Assembly: GCA_905178155.1 (NCBI GenBank)
Contig: CAJINV010000005.1
Location: 3,888,918-3,952,917, forward strand
Direction of reading: 5' to 3'
Source of the DNA: Amoebophrya sp. A120
Taxonomy: Eukaryota; Sar; Dinophyceae; Syndiniales; Amoebophryaceae
Length of the DNA stretch: 64,000 nucleotides
Shown here: positions 50,701 to 62,565 of the stretch, one piece after another
Numbering within the stretch: the stretch's first letter is position 1
How the letters are laid out: each line of letters opens with the position of its first letter
Program-made: the position numbers and the translations under genes
The notes under the pieces: model-generated
What the model was told of the DNA's origin: nothing
What the model saw: the letters and a program-made list of their open reading frames with translations, nothing else
Databases searched by the model: none

Positions 50701-53592
50701 ACGAAATTTGTGATGCTGTATTTGAGTACACAAATCGACTTGTAATGCTAGAAGGCCAAGAGACGCAGCTGTGGCCTCGTTTGCAGGCAATTTGTTGTGC
50801 TGTTTCCCACTTCCAGCTGCCCCCTGTCATGCTGAAGATCCAAGGCTTTCCCACGCCAACCAGCACTACAGGTCGCATCTTTTCCCTTCTAGCATGACAA
50901 AGCTGATTTGTGGCCACAAATCTGCATCGCAAATTTCTAGTTTGAATATGGGGTGGGAGGATTTTTCATTTTGATACCAGCACGCTGTTGCTGAGCTCCA
51001 GTCCCTGCACGCGGTTTTCGTCCAGGCAGCGGAAGAACTCCAGGGTGACAGATTCGCCAATCGTCTTGGTCATGTAGCCGTAGTCCCAAATCGTTCGCTC
51101 GTTGTCCCGAAACTCGATGGTGCCGTTGCTCCCGATGGGGTAGTTGTCGATTTTCGTCAGCACGTCGTAGGGCTTCAGCTTGCCGTGCACCGGCGAGAAC
51201 TCCGCGATCTTGCAGATAATCACACCGTCGAGCTGCTTGGGCTGCTTCGGAGTGTAGGCACCCGCGGCTGCAAAGTTATCCTTGTTGCTTGTCGAGGAGG
51301 CGGCTGAAGTAGAGTTTTGGTAGTTCGGGATTTGTTCCGGCATACCAAGAAACTGCTTCATCAGCTTCGACTCCAGTTCCTGCTCCACAATGCCCAGGTC
51401 CGGCACCTCGTAAGTCCGTTTCTCGTAGAAGTCCTCGAACAGCGTTTTTTTCAGTACATCCACGGCGATGAAAAAGCCGCCGTCCTTGCCCGAAATGCCC
51501 TGAAAGCTGATGCCCGCAATCTTCCCGTCAATGCTCAGCACGGGGCCGCCGCTGTTGCCCGGCGCAATGCTGGTGTCCGTGTCCACGCTGAGCACGTAGT
51601 GGCCGCTGTGCGCGCCGTTTTGCAGCTCCACGCGGCTGACGGCCCCGCGGGTCAGCGACATCTCCTCGCCGCCGATGGGAAAGCCAAAGGCCGTCACCGT
51701 GTCGCCGACGAAGGGGGTGTCGCCCAGTTGCAACGGGCTGGAGGACGCAATGAACGCCTTCTTGTCCTCACTGTCGCGGATCTCCAGCAGCGCCAGATCC
51801 ACGTCGTGCGCCACGCGCTTCACCTTGCACACGTACTTTTTGTCCATACCCGCGCGCCGGATCTCGATGTAAGTCGCCTGCGCGACCACGTGCGCGTTGG
51901 TCACCAGGTACGTTTTGCTTTGTTTCGCCGGGGACGAGTTTTTAGAAGTTGTACTAGCAGAAGTAGTAGCTCCACCTCGCGCATCGTTTTTCGTCGAAGC
52001 AGTGGAACCGGGACTAGTTTGATTAGCCATTTTTGCACTTGTAGTTTTCGGCTCTGTAGTGCCGTCTGCAGCAACAGCAACAGGCGGAACTACTACATCA
52101 CCAGCAGCTCCCGAACTTCTACCACCTCCCGACGAGATGTTGTACTCCACCAAAAACCCAGAGCCGAACGCGTTGACCTCGCGGCGCACGGGGGACCAGG
52201 GCTTGCCGTAGTCGTATTCCACACTGGAGACGTAGATTTTCACCACGGACTTGGCCACCACGGTGGTGTCCAGCCGGTTCGGCTTCGCCTGCAGAGCCTG
52301 CTTGCTTTTTCGGGCTCCACCCGACGACGTTTTGGACTGGCCGAGCGGCCCGCCCATGGCGCTCGCGGACGAGCTGGTGCGGTTGGGGAGCCCGAGCTCG
52401 GACGCCCGGGCTTGGTCCACGAGGAAATTCTGCATCAGGATCGGCAGCAGCGCGTCCACAGACTGTTGGCCCTCGGGGGAGGCGTTGGCGTTGTTCATCA
52501 GCATTGCGTATCAAATGCAAAAATGTCTGGGTCTGGAAGAGTCCAAGATTTGTGATGCAGGTTTTCCATGACCCGTGAGGTCTGGAATGCGAGACCCAGC
52601 ATGACAGATTCTTTGAGGTCTCTTTCATGCCTTTCCTGCATGAGAAACTCCCTCTCAACTTGGTCAAAAGCGGACAGCTTTTGGTACTCACGCAACACAG
52701 ATTTTTGCATCATTCAGATTTAGCATGACAGGTTCTAATCTTCCAGACCCAGACACTTTTACATGTATTTGATATTGCGATCAGCGACGGGAGCATGTGC
52801 TTGGTGGACGTGAACTCCGGGTTCTGTCCCTGCTCTATCCCAGAGAAAAAAGCTGGCAGGGCATTTTCGTAATGCAAAAAGAAATACCGGAAGGTTTGTC
52901 ATGGGTGGCCCCATCGCATGCTGTTTCGGATTTTCATTTTTTGTGTATTTATTTTCGCATTATAAATATGCCCTGCCAGCTTTTTTCTGTGTGATATGCT
53001 CCACGTCCGACAGACTCGCCTGCGAGCGGATGCTACCCTTGTCCATGGAGACCGACCGGCGCAGCTGATGGTGCCCGGTCTGGCCCGGGGTGGCGGAGGG
53101 TGGTTCCCCGTTTTGCATTTGTGCTGTCGTTGATGTCATCATGCTGCTGCCGTCAAACAGCTTCAACATTTTGGTTCCACCAGTATTTGTTCCGCCGCCC
53201 GTGCCGTTGGTCAGCATCAGCGCAGCGCACAGGTCGTCGACGCGGGCGCGTAAGGACTGCAGTTCTTCATACATGTTCTCCGGGGGCGGCACCGGCGGGT
53301 CCACGAGGATCCGCGACAGGGGCGACCCCTGCTGGCCAAACGTGGGCGCGCCATCAGAGGAACTGAATCCCGAGCCCGTTGTAGATGCGCCTGGTGGTCG
53401 TGCCGGGTAGGCGACCGGGCCATCGCGGTCCGAAGCGGGATTTCCAAAATCATACGCGGCAGCGCTGTCCCGGGGGTTGGGGACCGCTTTGTTTTGGTTG
53501 CGTCGCTTATTGTTCTTTTTCTTGGCCACCGAGGACGAGGGAGATTCCGCTAGCGGGGCCCCTGGTGCTGTCCCCGTTGTTCCGGTTGACAT
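47707..53592 (-). CDS. Deg/HtrA-type serine protease with PDZ-like region and lysine-rich tail
   Basis: Exons 52997-53592, 52775-52830, 50977-52503, 49920-50659, 49642-49734, 48113-49445 and 47707-47801 total 4440 nt (1479 aa). Four introns are introners, one is GT-AG, and the one at about 49446-49641 has a non-GT donor. The first 200 residues are disordered with a short coiled coil. The trypsin-like domain shows YLVTNAHVVA (His near residue 420), HDVDLALLEI (Asp) and SIAPGNSGGPV (Ser). A PDZ-like part follows (GVIICKIAEFSPVHGKLKPY DVLTKID), then LPHYVIRAGLVFQPQT and a second PDZ-like part (ERINDIKIT ... SLQDVINAF), as in plant-type Deg2/Deg9 proteases. The last about 350 residues are repetitive Lys/Gly/Glu. 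Likely ATP-independent protein quality control; location unclear. Confidence 0.85.
47807..48112 (-). mobile_element. Introner, diverged family A (A2)
   Basis: The left end is TATGCACTGCAAATATGTCC. The right end has CCCAGACCCAGACATATTTT then TTTTCAATTGATA. The flanks CCGTC and CCGCA share three of five bases. Excision continues the lysine-rich tail of the Deg protein into GGKGGKSSS and a stop. Confidence 0.8.
50665..50976 (+). mobile_element. Introner, family C (best-preserved copy)
   Basis: The left end is TATCAAACGGAAAAATCCCT and the right end GGAGGATTTTTCATTTTGATA. The exact duplication CCAGC lies at 50660-50664 and 50977-50981. Excision gives NSVLGGKNEA in the Deg protein. Confidence 0.92.
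52509..52774 (+). mobile_element. Introner, family A
   Basis: The left end is TATCAAATGCAAAAATGTCT and the right end CAGACACTTTTACATGTATTT then GATA. The exact duplication TTGCG lies at 52504-52508 and 52775-52779. Antisense to the host. Excision gives LIAMLMNNANA. Confidence 0.92.
52836..52996. mobile_element. Introner, family D (fold-back)
   Basis: 161 bp. TATCCCAGAGAAAAAAGCTG is inverted as CAGCTTTTTTCTGTGTGATA, and the inverted match continues for about 50 bp from each end. The exact duplication TGCTC lies at 52831-52835 and 52997-53001. It lies only 61 bp from the family A copy. Confidence 0.92.
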
Positions 53593-56500
53593 CTATGAGC
53601 TGCGCGGTGTTGACACGAACTAGAACTACTGAGATGGAATCGCAATAATAGTATCAGAATTGCTGCAGTTGTGAATCCGACGAAGCAAGTGTTGAGTGGG
53701 ACGCTCGATCACGTCTGAGACTGAAGTGACTTTTTTATTTCATAAGGCTAATGATGACCTTTTGATTTTGAATCGTAAACGAGGGTCGCTGGTGGTGCAT
53801 ACGCAGATAGAAACAGATACTGGGAATAAAGGGTTGCAATTTTTGACATTTCATGCAGTCCAGATTGATGAATGGCCAACGCACGAAGTCGGGATTGCTA
53901 TGCTTATTTCGGAATCTTCCACGTTATGCGGACTGCGCCAGCACAGCGGCTGTGCGTCAGTTTCACGGCAGAAGAACTAGATGAGTAAAAGACTGCGTAC
54001 GGAGCATCAACAATGACTATGCCTGTGAAAATCGATTGTAGAAGATAGTACGCTGAACGCGTTTTCACCGAACGTTCGTGCGCGGCACAACCGAGTATTG
54101 GGAAAGTCTACGACAGAAGACCGATCCGAAAAAGCAGCACATGGCAAAGGCGAGGACGTAATGCAGCACGCACCGATCTTGACAAAGCATTCTGCCGCAA
54201 ACCGAGGGGGTACAATTTTGCGAAAAGCAACTTTTTCATCACGAACCGAGTCTTGACCTGACAGAAACAGAAAGAGAAAGCAAGTATCGAAGCGAAATCA
54301 TTCAACACTTTTCATTTCGGTATTTGGGAACGCCAATTTCATCGTTTTGCGAGCACGGGAAACTACCCTGGTTTCGTGCATACTACTTGCATGAAAATGA
54401 ATCGAGTGGAGCAACTATTCTTTCGATGCAGGAAAAATCGTTTGTGAAGATGAGACCAAGGCAGTTTCTAGAAGAATCTAGTGCGAGAAAACAAGTCCGT
54501 TCGCGCATGATGTGCTCGAGAGGCCGAGCGTCGTGCTGCACACTTGGCAAGAGAGCCGAGGTGAGCACTAACCGAAAGGCACAAACGACAGAACGTGCCT
54601 TGCACAAATTCATTCACTTTTCCTTTTTCTGTATTCTCAAGATAAAGTAGAAGTAGTTTTTGCCACCAGCTTCGACCTAGTATTTCTTTTTCACCCGAGG
54701 TTTCGACTGATAAAAAAGTATTTTTCCCGCTCAACATACATGGTTCATGTGAAACATTCAAAAGAAATTGAAATTCTAAGTATCGCTAAATATCATAGCA
54801 CTCCTCCCGCCTTGGCGCTTGGCTATTGAGATCAACAACGTTTCCGCTGCATCTCCAAGAATGTGCAGTGCAAGTTTCTTGTCGGATGGTCTTCTAGAGT
54901 TGTATTCAGTTCTTGCACAAGAAAGGGGGGACCTGTTCTTCCTTTTTGCCCCGGCCAAGACGGGAAAAGTAAAATTCGACGCTGTTAATATAATCGCTTA
55001 TTTCTCTACTTGAGTAAGTATTCAACCGCTATCGACACTGAGCCTAGTAAAGAGAGCTAAGCTGGACTCAGTGGTTTGTATTCTACGCAGCAAAATGGTC
55101 GCATACCGGAGTCAGAAATTGACTTTCGTGCAAACAACTGAAGCCTTCGCCCAGACACCTCCCTGACACAGTATTCGTAGTTGTCCGTTGTCGTAGTTGC
55201 GCCAACGCAGTCCCTATTGCAACTAAGTCAAGGTTGGGGGAAGGATGGTATCACAGAGCGTCTGATATCTGTCACCTGTGATTCGTCCACAAGGTGAGCC
55301 ACAAGACCACCATTTTGACACAAAGAAGAAAGTAGCCAAACCAAAATCAGAGTCCCGAAGTGAAATTTCGCCCCCCAGGACTGATTACATGCTTGTGCCA
55401 GATACGAAATTCGATGCAAAATGTCTTTCCAAGGAAGCGAGTAGTCTGTAAATCTATTCATTTTTATTTCGTTGTTCTGTGTTGTTTCATTAATCCGAAT
55501 ATCAGGGCTTCTTTGACACGTCCTTCCCGAAGGCCACTCAATCTGCATTCTCACAAGAGTCAGGAAAGTGGTGAAAATATTGCATTCGTTGTTTAGAGTA
55601 AAACAATTTCAGAGGTTGTCAGCTAAAGTAAAAAAGTTTTTCGTGTACAGGTTGAAAAGCAAAATGTCTGAGAGAATTGAGAATTTGTACAGGCAGATTA
55701 GCTATTTCGATTGTCTTAATTTTGGTTGAAGATCGTGGCACAAAGGTCGGTAAGAGAGGTACGGAGTCTACCGCTCGCCGAGGAGATAAGTACTTTGTCG
55801 GAAAGAGCTCCTAGTACGTGAATGCGACCAGGAATGGGCACTGAGTGATAAACAAACTATCAAGAGCAGCAGCACCCTTTCCGGTGCACGTAGAAAAGAA
55901 GTTGTGTCTGGCTTGATGACGTGATCGAAAGCATGCCGGTCTGGCCCTCGATCCCGTCGTGCCGAATAAATGAGTTAGGCTTTATTTTGTAGTAGTAGGA
56001 AACAAAGCCGGTCGCTATAGCTACGTCGAAATAGAAAATACTACTTACGGGTCGAATTGAGTGCGCGTGTCGTGAGAGATGTGTTTTATTGCCCACCTCA
56101 ATTGATTTTGCTGTTATGCTTATTTTCTTCTGTACCTCCGTCATTATATGTAGTGCCCGGCCAACGTCGCAGGTGAAAGTGCAAATAGTCACTGCTGCGC
56201 GGCGCGCTCTTTTGCCGCTGCGACCTTCTACTTTGTGAGCAGTGCGACTGCTCTTCATAGCTGAGTAGAGTAGCGTGCTGCTTCGAAGTAGATGCTGCAT
56301 ATCTATATTGGGCCGCTGGACAACAAACCCATTTGAATCCTTCGGCTAGGTTGGTCTTGGTCTCTGGTCCTACTGAAATCGTTAGGTTTTATATGCGTAT
56401 TTCTTTTCGTCATAGCAGCGGCCAATGGGGTGTGTGTGATCTGATTCTGATCGAAGCGATCTCCCCTAGCTATCATAGACACCAGTCATTTAGCCTGGTG

Positions 56501-57309
56501 CCCCGACCGCCAAAAAAGTCAGGTCGCGATAGCGCGAGACTGCAGAAAGCTCCTTTCTGTCTAGATTTGTATCGCACAATGGTCATTTTCTATCTATACT
56601 TCGAGAATAAAAGGTGGCTTCTAATCTTCTAGGGCGGTTGCTCTATCTCGAATCGGCCGAGCGCGGATTTGTATCTTTAGGTATTTGTGGAATATCAATC
56701 GGTGAAATTGATGGAAAGTAGGGCTGCAACGAAGACAATGAATCAATGCAAAGCAGTTGTTCGCATGCTTTTAAACCCGCTCCGCAGCCCGCGTTTTTGG
56801 TTTATGGTGTTTTTTGTTTTTCGTTTTTCAAGGTGTGCAAAAGACTCAATGCAAGTTGTACGTTAGTAATGTTTATTTTCCCGTTGGCGCAGAATCCAAA
56901 TTTGTTTTGTAGTTGCTGGCGGTATGGAAAGGAAAAAGCAGTGCTATTGCTAGTCCGTCACAGGTGGTAAGTAGCTGCGTTGTGCTCTTAGCCTACTGGG
57001 CAACGTCACTGGCACACGCATAGAGAGAAATGAAAATGTGTGGACATCAGTATCAGAACGAAGAATCTCCGCCGTAAAAACATCAAACGAGTATCGACGA
57101 GCCTTGCGATCAGCACTGCTGCACTCGTTTGACGCTGTCCAGCAGATTCGCGCATCACATGTAGCAGGATCTACATTGTAGCGCCTTGTGACGGACTTTC
57201 ATCATGCTAGCTGATTTTCCGAGGATAGAAAAAATCTCCATTCGGCTCGTGTTCGTTTTCCCGCCTTGTCCGACTCAGCATAAAGAAATGAAAAAAGCCG
57301 AGTGCTTTA
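53593..57309. other. Long stretch without recognised genes
   Basis: 3.7 kb between the Deg protease start and the transporter stop, both minus strand. Open frames of 100-146 codons occur (for example 54324-54650 plus; 55860-56300 minus), but none shows a domain or consistent splice structure. No introner TIRs or other repeats were seen. It may hold long UTRs or an undetected noncoding gene. Confidence 0.35.
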
Positions 57310-60300
57310 TTACTCGGTGTCTTCGTCATCCACATCCGCTTTCATCGCGTCCTTGATCTTCTTGGTCTGCGCCATCCAGCAGTAGCAGGCCGGCACGACG
57401 GCGAGCAGCTGGACGCCCGCTCCGATGACAAAGAAGACGTGTCGCGACTTCGTTCCCACCGGCTCCACGGACTTGGCAAAGTCGTAATCTTCCCAGATGT
57501 CCTGGAAGATTTTTCCGAACACGAAAGAGCCGATCGCCAGCACCACGAGGGAGCCGCCCAGTACCAGACCGAGCTGCTGCGGGTGCACGATGGATTTCAT
57601 GTAGGCGGTGTTGATCGTGAAAATCCCGCCATACAGCACCGCGATGAAGGCGGTCATAAACCACAGACCGAAGGGCGCGGCGGCGTTGTTCTCGTGGTCA
57701 CTGTGCGTGCACGGCACCCCGCCGGCAGCGAACAGGGTGAAGAACAGGCCGTAGAGGGCGCAGCCAATCACAAACCAGATGGCGGAAGGCATCCACCACA
57801 CGCGCTTGGCCAGGAATTCCATCAACAGGCCAACACCTGGAGTTTTTTTTGTATATTTATGGGGAAACAAAGCGATCTGTTTACACAATCGGGCCAGAAT
57901 GCAATGTGGGAACGACGGGGAAAAAAAAGGAACCCAAGTGGGACAAACCAAGGCATTCATCTATTAGAGCACTGTGAAATTTTCAAATCGAATTCTACCT
58001 AATCGGCCGAACGCGTTTCCGAGGGTGAACGTGATTGTCAGGTACTTTTTGATGCTGTCCTTCATGATATGCTCGTGGGAGTCGTTGTGTGCGTCCAGCG
58101 TGCGAGCCAGCTTCCACGGGTCGTAGTAGATCTTTGCGTCTTCGCTATCGACCGTCAGCAAAATGTTTTGCTGGATTTCCAGCTTCAGGTCCAGTGTTTC
58201 GCTGGAACCCGCAGTTACGCCCGTTGCGGTTTTGAAGAAGGCTACCGGGATATCAAACGGAAAACAGTTTTGCTCACCGAGAAGAGAACCAGTGAGATGT
58301 TGCACAGTTTTGCTGGTGCGGTGCGGCGGCCCTTTTTTGTGCTCTACATCACATGTTCTTGTGGGCATCGGCCACGCTCACAGCAGAACGCTGCGGCGCG
58401 CTGATACAAAAACTATTCAAGCTTGTCTAGTCGGATGCTGATTGATGTTCTTGCACCGTAAAAAATTTGTTGTTGTTCATGACCAATTGCTCATGCAATA
58501 ATACTTGTGTAACTCCGCCCTGGAGAACGAGAACCGTGGAAAGAACTGTTTTCGACTTGATACTGCACAATCTTCTGCCCGTTCTCGGACTTCTGGACGA
58601 CATTCCCGATCCACTTCTTAAACGGCATTTTCTCTACCGCCGCGAAATCGTTGGCGAATTGCGGGTAGTGGCTGTTGCGGAGTTAATTTTTGGGACTGCA
58701 TTTTGATTTGTTTTCGTCTGCTACTGCAAAACTTTAAATGATTATTAGGATACAGTAGTACTTTTCTGAAAGAACTAGGGCAAAAAAAATATTTTTTACA
58801 AGCGCTCGTATTGCCACTTCTCCGTCTGTCCGCCTTCGGTCTTGCGCGCCGCCACTTCGGCGTCTGTGGCACCAATTTTGTGAATTGATTTACCCGCCTT
58901 CTTTTTGTTGATCGTGTTGTCGGCGAAAATAGAAGGCATGGACTTCTGCTGGTCGTGCTGTTTCTGGAGAGCAATCAGATTTCGCAAATGGTGTCCGACA
59001 TTTCCGTTGACAGCGCCGTCGCTGTTGAAAGTGTCGCGCTCCGCGGCATGCAGCAAATGCACTTTCGTTTCTCCGTTTTCCGTGCGCACCTGCCATCCGC
59101 TAACCGGCGTCAGTTTATCCAGAGCCTTCTGCAGCAGGTCGTCAACCTTCTGGAATTTGTCCGCCCCAAAGTACAGATCAAGCACGTCGCAGGGGGTCGT
59201 CATCGTGCAATCTTGCACTATCTTCTTGTTGTTGGCATCTGATATTAATAAAGGCATCGGGATGGCGTCAAATTTGACTCGCAAAAATTTCGTAGCATGC
59301 AAGCTGACGGTGAGTGGACGGAAACACTTCACGAGCGGAGATGGAGAACCGTCGTCGCTCCCCGCGTATGATAAAAGTTAAGTTGCTATGATCCAGCTCC
59401 ATTTAATTCTCACACGGATAAATAAAATATAAGGCTCTGTAGTTAATAACAGGGAAAGCCAAAAGATCTGTCCTTCTTGACCAACGTTGCAAAAGACAGC
59501 TCTTACCGCGATTGGACGTCATGAGGACTTTGTCGGCGGCCAGGGCGAATTTGGAGGCGTTCGCCGTGTTGAACTCGACGTCTTTCAGCAGGTACTTGAG
59601 TGAGAGAGACCGGACTTCGGCGCTTGCATCCGAGGAGGTGCGGAAGTTGAAGACGGACACCGGAATGCCGTTGTCCTGGGCGCTGGACACATGCATGTAC
59701 TTCGGGACATTGGCGAATTGCGTCTGCACTTCCTTGATAATCTTGTTAGCATCCTTCTGGCTGTCGCTCAAACTGGTGTGTTTTCATGGGAGGAGATCCG
59801 ATGAGGAATAGATGTTACTACAACTGAGAGACTTGTGATAACAAGTCAAACACAAAAATGCTGTTCTTTTTAATCTTTTGTTCATCGGATGTCGAGAGTT
59901 AAATAATAATATCCCGCGCTCGTTCTGAACAACAACAAAGCAAAGAAATGAAGTTAATACTTCGTTCCCCGTTGCGGCTTGAGTTGCTGCACAATGGTTT
60001 TGAAGTCGGTGTTAAAGTTGCCCTCCGCGTCTTTCGAGTTGACGACGTCGGCTTTCTGCAGCTTGTTCCACGTGACGATACCGATTTTGGACTTTCGCGA
60101 GGCCATAAACGCGTCGCCGATCGCATTGTTGAAAGCCAAACCCTGGGACTCCGAGAGCAGCATAACCAGGTAGCAGCAGATGACGCCCTTCCAGAAGGTG
60201 GGAGCGTGCTTTTTCTCGCCGGTGAGGGGCTGCTGTTCCTCCTCGTCCTCCTCGTCTGAGCTCTCATCCAGATTCTTGCCGGACACTAACCGAGCCTCAT

Positions 60301-61723
60301 CCGCAATCGAGGAGCGTCGGCCGGTCGCGCTGTTCACGGACTTCCTATTCGCCTGCTTCTCCAAATCAGCCACGCTCACTTCCGCCTCTGCCTTCGGGGT
60401 GAAGAAGTAGTACATGAGTCCGGCCGACACACCAACGGCGCCAATCAGCGAACCCAGAGCAATGAAAAAGGTCATCATGCCACTGGCCTGTCGTGTTTTA
60501 GAAAAGGTTTGTTCATCATGATCCCTTTGTTCCGATGACGGAACATTACGCCGAGGAGGTTCTTTCCGACTATGGGATGCACAGATAACTCGAGTAATCA
60601 AAGTTTTTCCACTATCGGGCTAAGAAACAAACAGCGTATATAAAACATCTCCTCTTGTCCACCACTATGATCATGTACGAAACAACATCAAATATTTAAA
60701 AACAGTCTGTACCTTCTCTTCTTCGGTCGTGAAGTTGTTGGCTTCTTTGTAGAAGTCGTAAGCTTTGAGGCAGATGACCGCGGACATGGCATCCAGCATC
60801 AAGTACAGACCGGAGATCAAAGTGCACATCGACTCGGGAGAGTTACGGATTGTCCCGAGCAAGGTACCAAAGCCCAATCCCTTGGAGCCCTGCCCCGCGA
60901 GACAGAGACCGACAATCACCATGACCGGAACCACGTTCCTCACACCGAGACCCACCATGATGAAGCCCGTTGCGCACAAGGTACCACCGTACAGACACGT
61001 GACCGTGGCGCCAAACGCATCAAAGACGAGACCTGGGATAATATTGATGAGGGCGGAGTCGAGGGAGCGCTAAAGGGTGTGTGAAGTGGGTGCTCTTTGT
61101 GCTTTTTGGACCCCGACTTTCATTCTTGCAAAGCAAAAAATAGAAAGTTTGAATGCTGCGCTCCTGCTACACTTGTTTGCAAAGTGGACGAAATGTCGTG
61201 TCCGGCACAAAAATACTTTAAGTATTCTTGCAATAATATCATGTCACGAAAAACGTATGAGGTAATTGAATTGTACCAGGGAAGATGGCAAGGTATTGAC
61301 CGAAGAAGCCCGCGTAGTAGGCAATATCGACGCCATCAGAGTAAGAGTTGACCTTCTTCGCCACTTCATCCAAATCCGTACTTTCGGTGGTTGCGTAGTA
61401 CTTCCAGTAGTCGGTGATTCCTCCCTTGAGGTATGAGTAGCCGTAGAGCGTACCTTCAAGATAAGATTTAGGTTTTATTTTGCTTTGAAAAAGGCCACAC
61501 TCGTTGAAACTTCCAACCGGAACAGGCGTCAATGGAAATGGATACATATTACCTCCGTTATTCTGCGAAATAAAATATTCGTTTGTATAATAGCAGCTTT
61601 TGTTTTCAGGGAAAAAAAATTTTCGAATGCAACTCTCAGTATACCTACGAACGCCGAGGCAACGGCTCCTGTGATAAGGAGGGCCCAATTGATGGGCTTC
61701 TCATCTTTTTTGTCGAGTCCCAT
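57310..61723 (-). CDS. MFS-type transporter with a large central soluble loop
   Basis: Nine exons: 61645-61723, about 61280-61453, 60713 to about 61062, 59961-60487, 59507-59772, 58800-59361, 58563-58671, 57999-58251 and 57310-57836. ATG 61723. Junctions are GT-AG except three set by frame (about 61062/61280, 59361/59507, and the family F introner). The N-terminal half has WALLITGAVASAFVG, YYAGFFGQYLAIF, INIIPGLVFDAFGATVTCLY, IMVGLGVRNVVPVMVIVGLC and MTFFIALGSLIGAVGVSAGL. After a charged stretch and WKGVICCYLVMLLSE comes a soluble region of about 400 residues. The C-terminal half has six more hydrophobic segments (for example MPSAIWFVIGCALYGLFFTL, LGLVLGGSLVVLAIGSFVFG). The layout suggests a 12-helix MFS carrier; the substrate is unknown. 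Confidence 0.65.
58251..58562. mobile_element. Introner-like element, family F (single copy)
   Basis: The left end TATCAAACGGAAAACAGTTT is inverted at the right as GAACTGTTTTCGACTTGATA. The outer 10 bases resemble family C but the next part does not. No matching flanking duplication was found. Removing 58252-58562 joins KIVQ to IPVAFFK in frame. Confidence 0.75.
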
Positions 61724-62565
61724 TTTGATTCTAGAGATGTCGAGATGCAACACAGACCGTTCTCCGACAAGAGAAGCAGTGTGAAATAAACCGAAAGAGC
61801 AATCACCAAGGTGACGACTAAACAAACCCCGCAGAGGGTTGTATGATTGAAGATATCACCTTCAAGAAAAGATGCCCCTGAAGATAAAATGAGGTAAAAA
61901 AGTGTTGCGCGACTTGCTTGATATTGGAAAAGGCTAAATTGATATACCATGCTTACAAAGATTTTTATCTTGAGTACTTGCTCGCTTCGAGCTTTTTAAA
62001 TCGGACCACATTCATCGAGCTTTTTAAATCGGACCACGAAAGCAGAGCCAGATCCGGACATGTCGTTACTTGCATGTCGTTACTTGGCGGGACTACTCAC
62101 AGCGGCACAAAATGAACGTGCAGATCATGATCTCACCATCCTCCTACACAAGTAAAGCTGTGATCTTCTGTTGCAGCGGATCTCCACGAGAGAAAAGCAA
62201 GTTAAGTAGGTTAAGCTGCAATAGGAGAACGAGACTTAAATATCTAGGCAAGGATCTAAAATAAAAGCTCGGGATCTTTTGCTTTTCTGCGACGTTTGCC
62301 GTAACTGCAAATTCGGTGTCGCAGCTGGCAATCTAAACTGCACGAAGAGAAGTAGTCTTCAGAACAATAGAACTACGTCTAGATGATGGGCTTTGCCGAG
62401 ATACGAAATTTAAATTTTGGTCATGTCTGTCATTCTCATGCTTTTTAGATCATCGTGACTCGAGCTGCTTGTGTGTAACATGAGCGCGCATGACGGAAAA
62501 AGAATCCTCAGCATGATCTAAATATGAACTTCTTTAGTTATGGTTCCTCGCACGTCATTCATTTT
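61724..62565. other. Intergenic stretch
   Basis: About 840 bp upstream of the transporter. A perfect 20 bp direct repeat (GAGCTTTTTAAATCGGACCA at 61988-62007 and 62019-62038) is the only structure noticed. No gene was recognised. Confidence 0.45.

Noticed and set aside
51317-52555. 412-codon plus-strand frame opposite the Deg protease
   Set aside because: Antisense shadow of the protease domain exon; no domain of its own.
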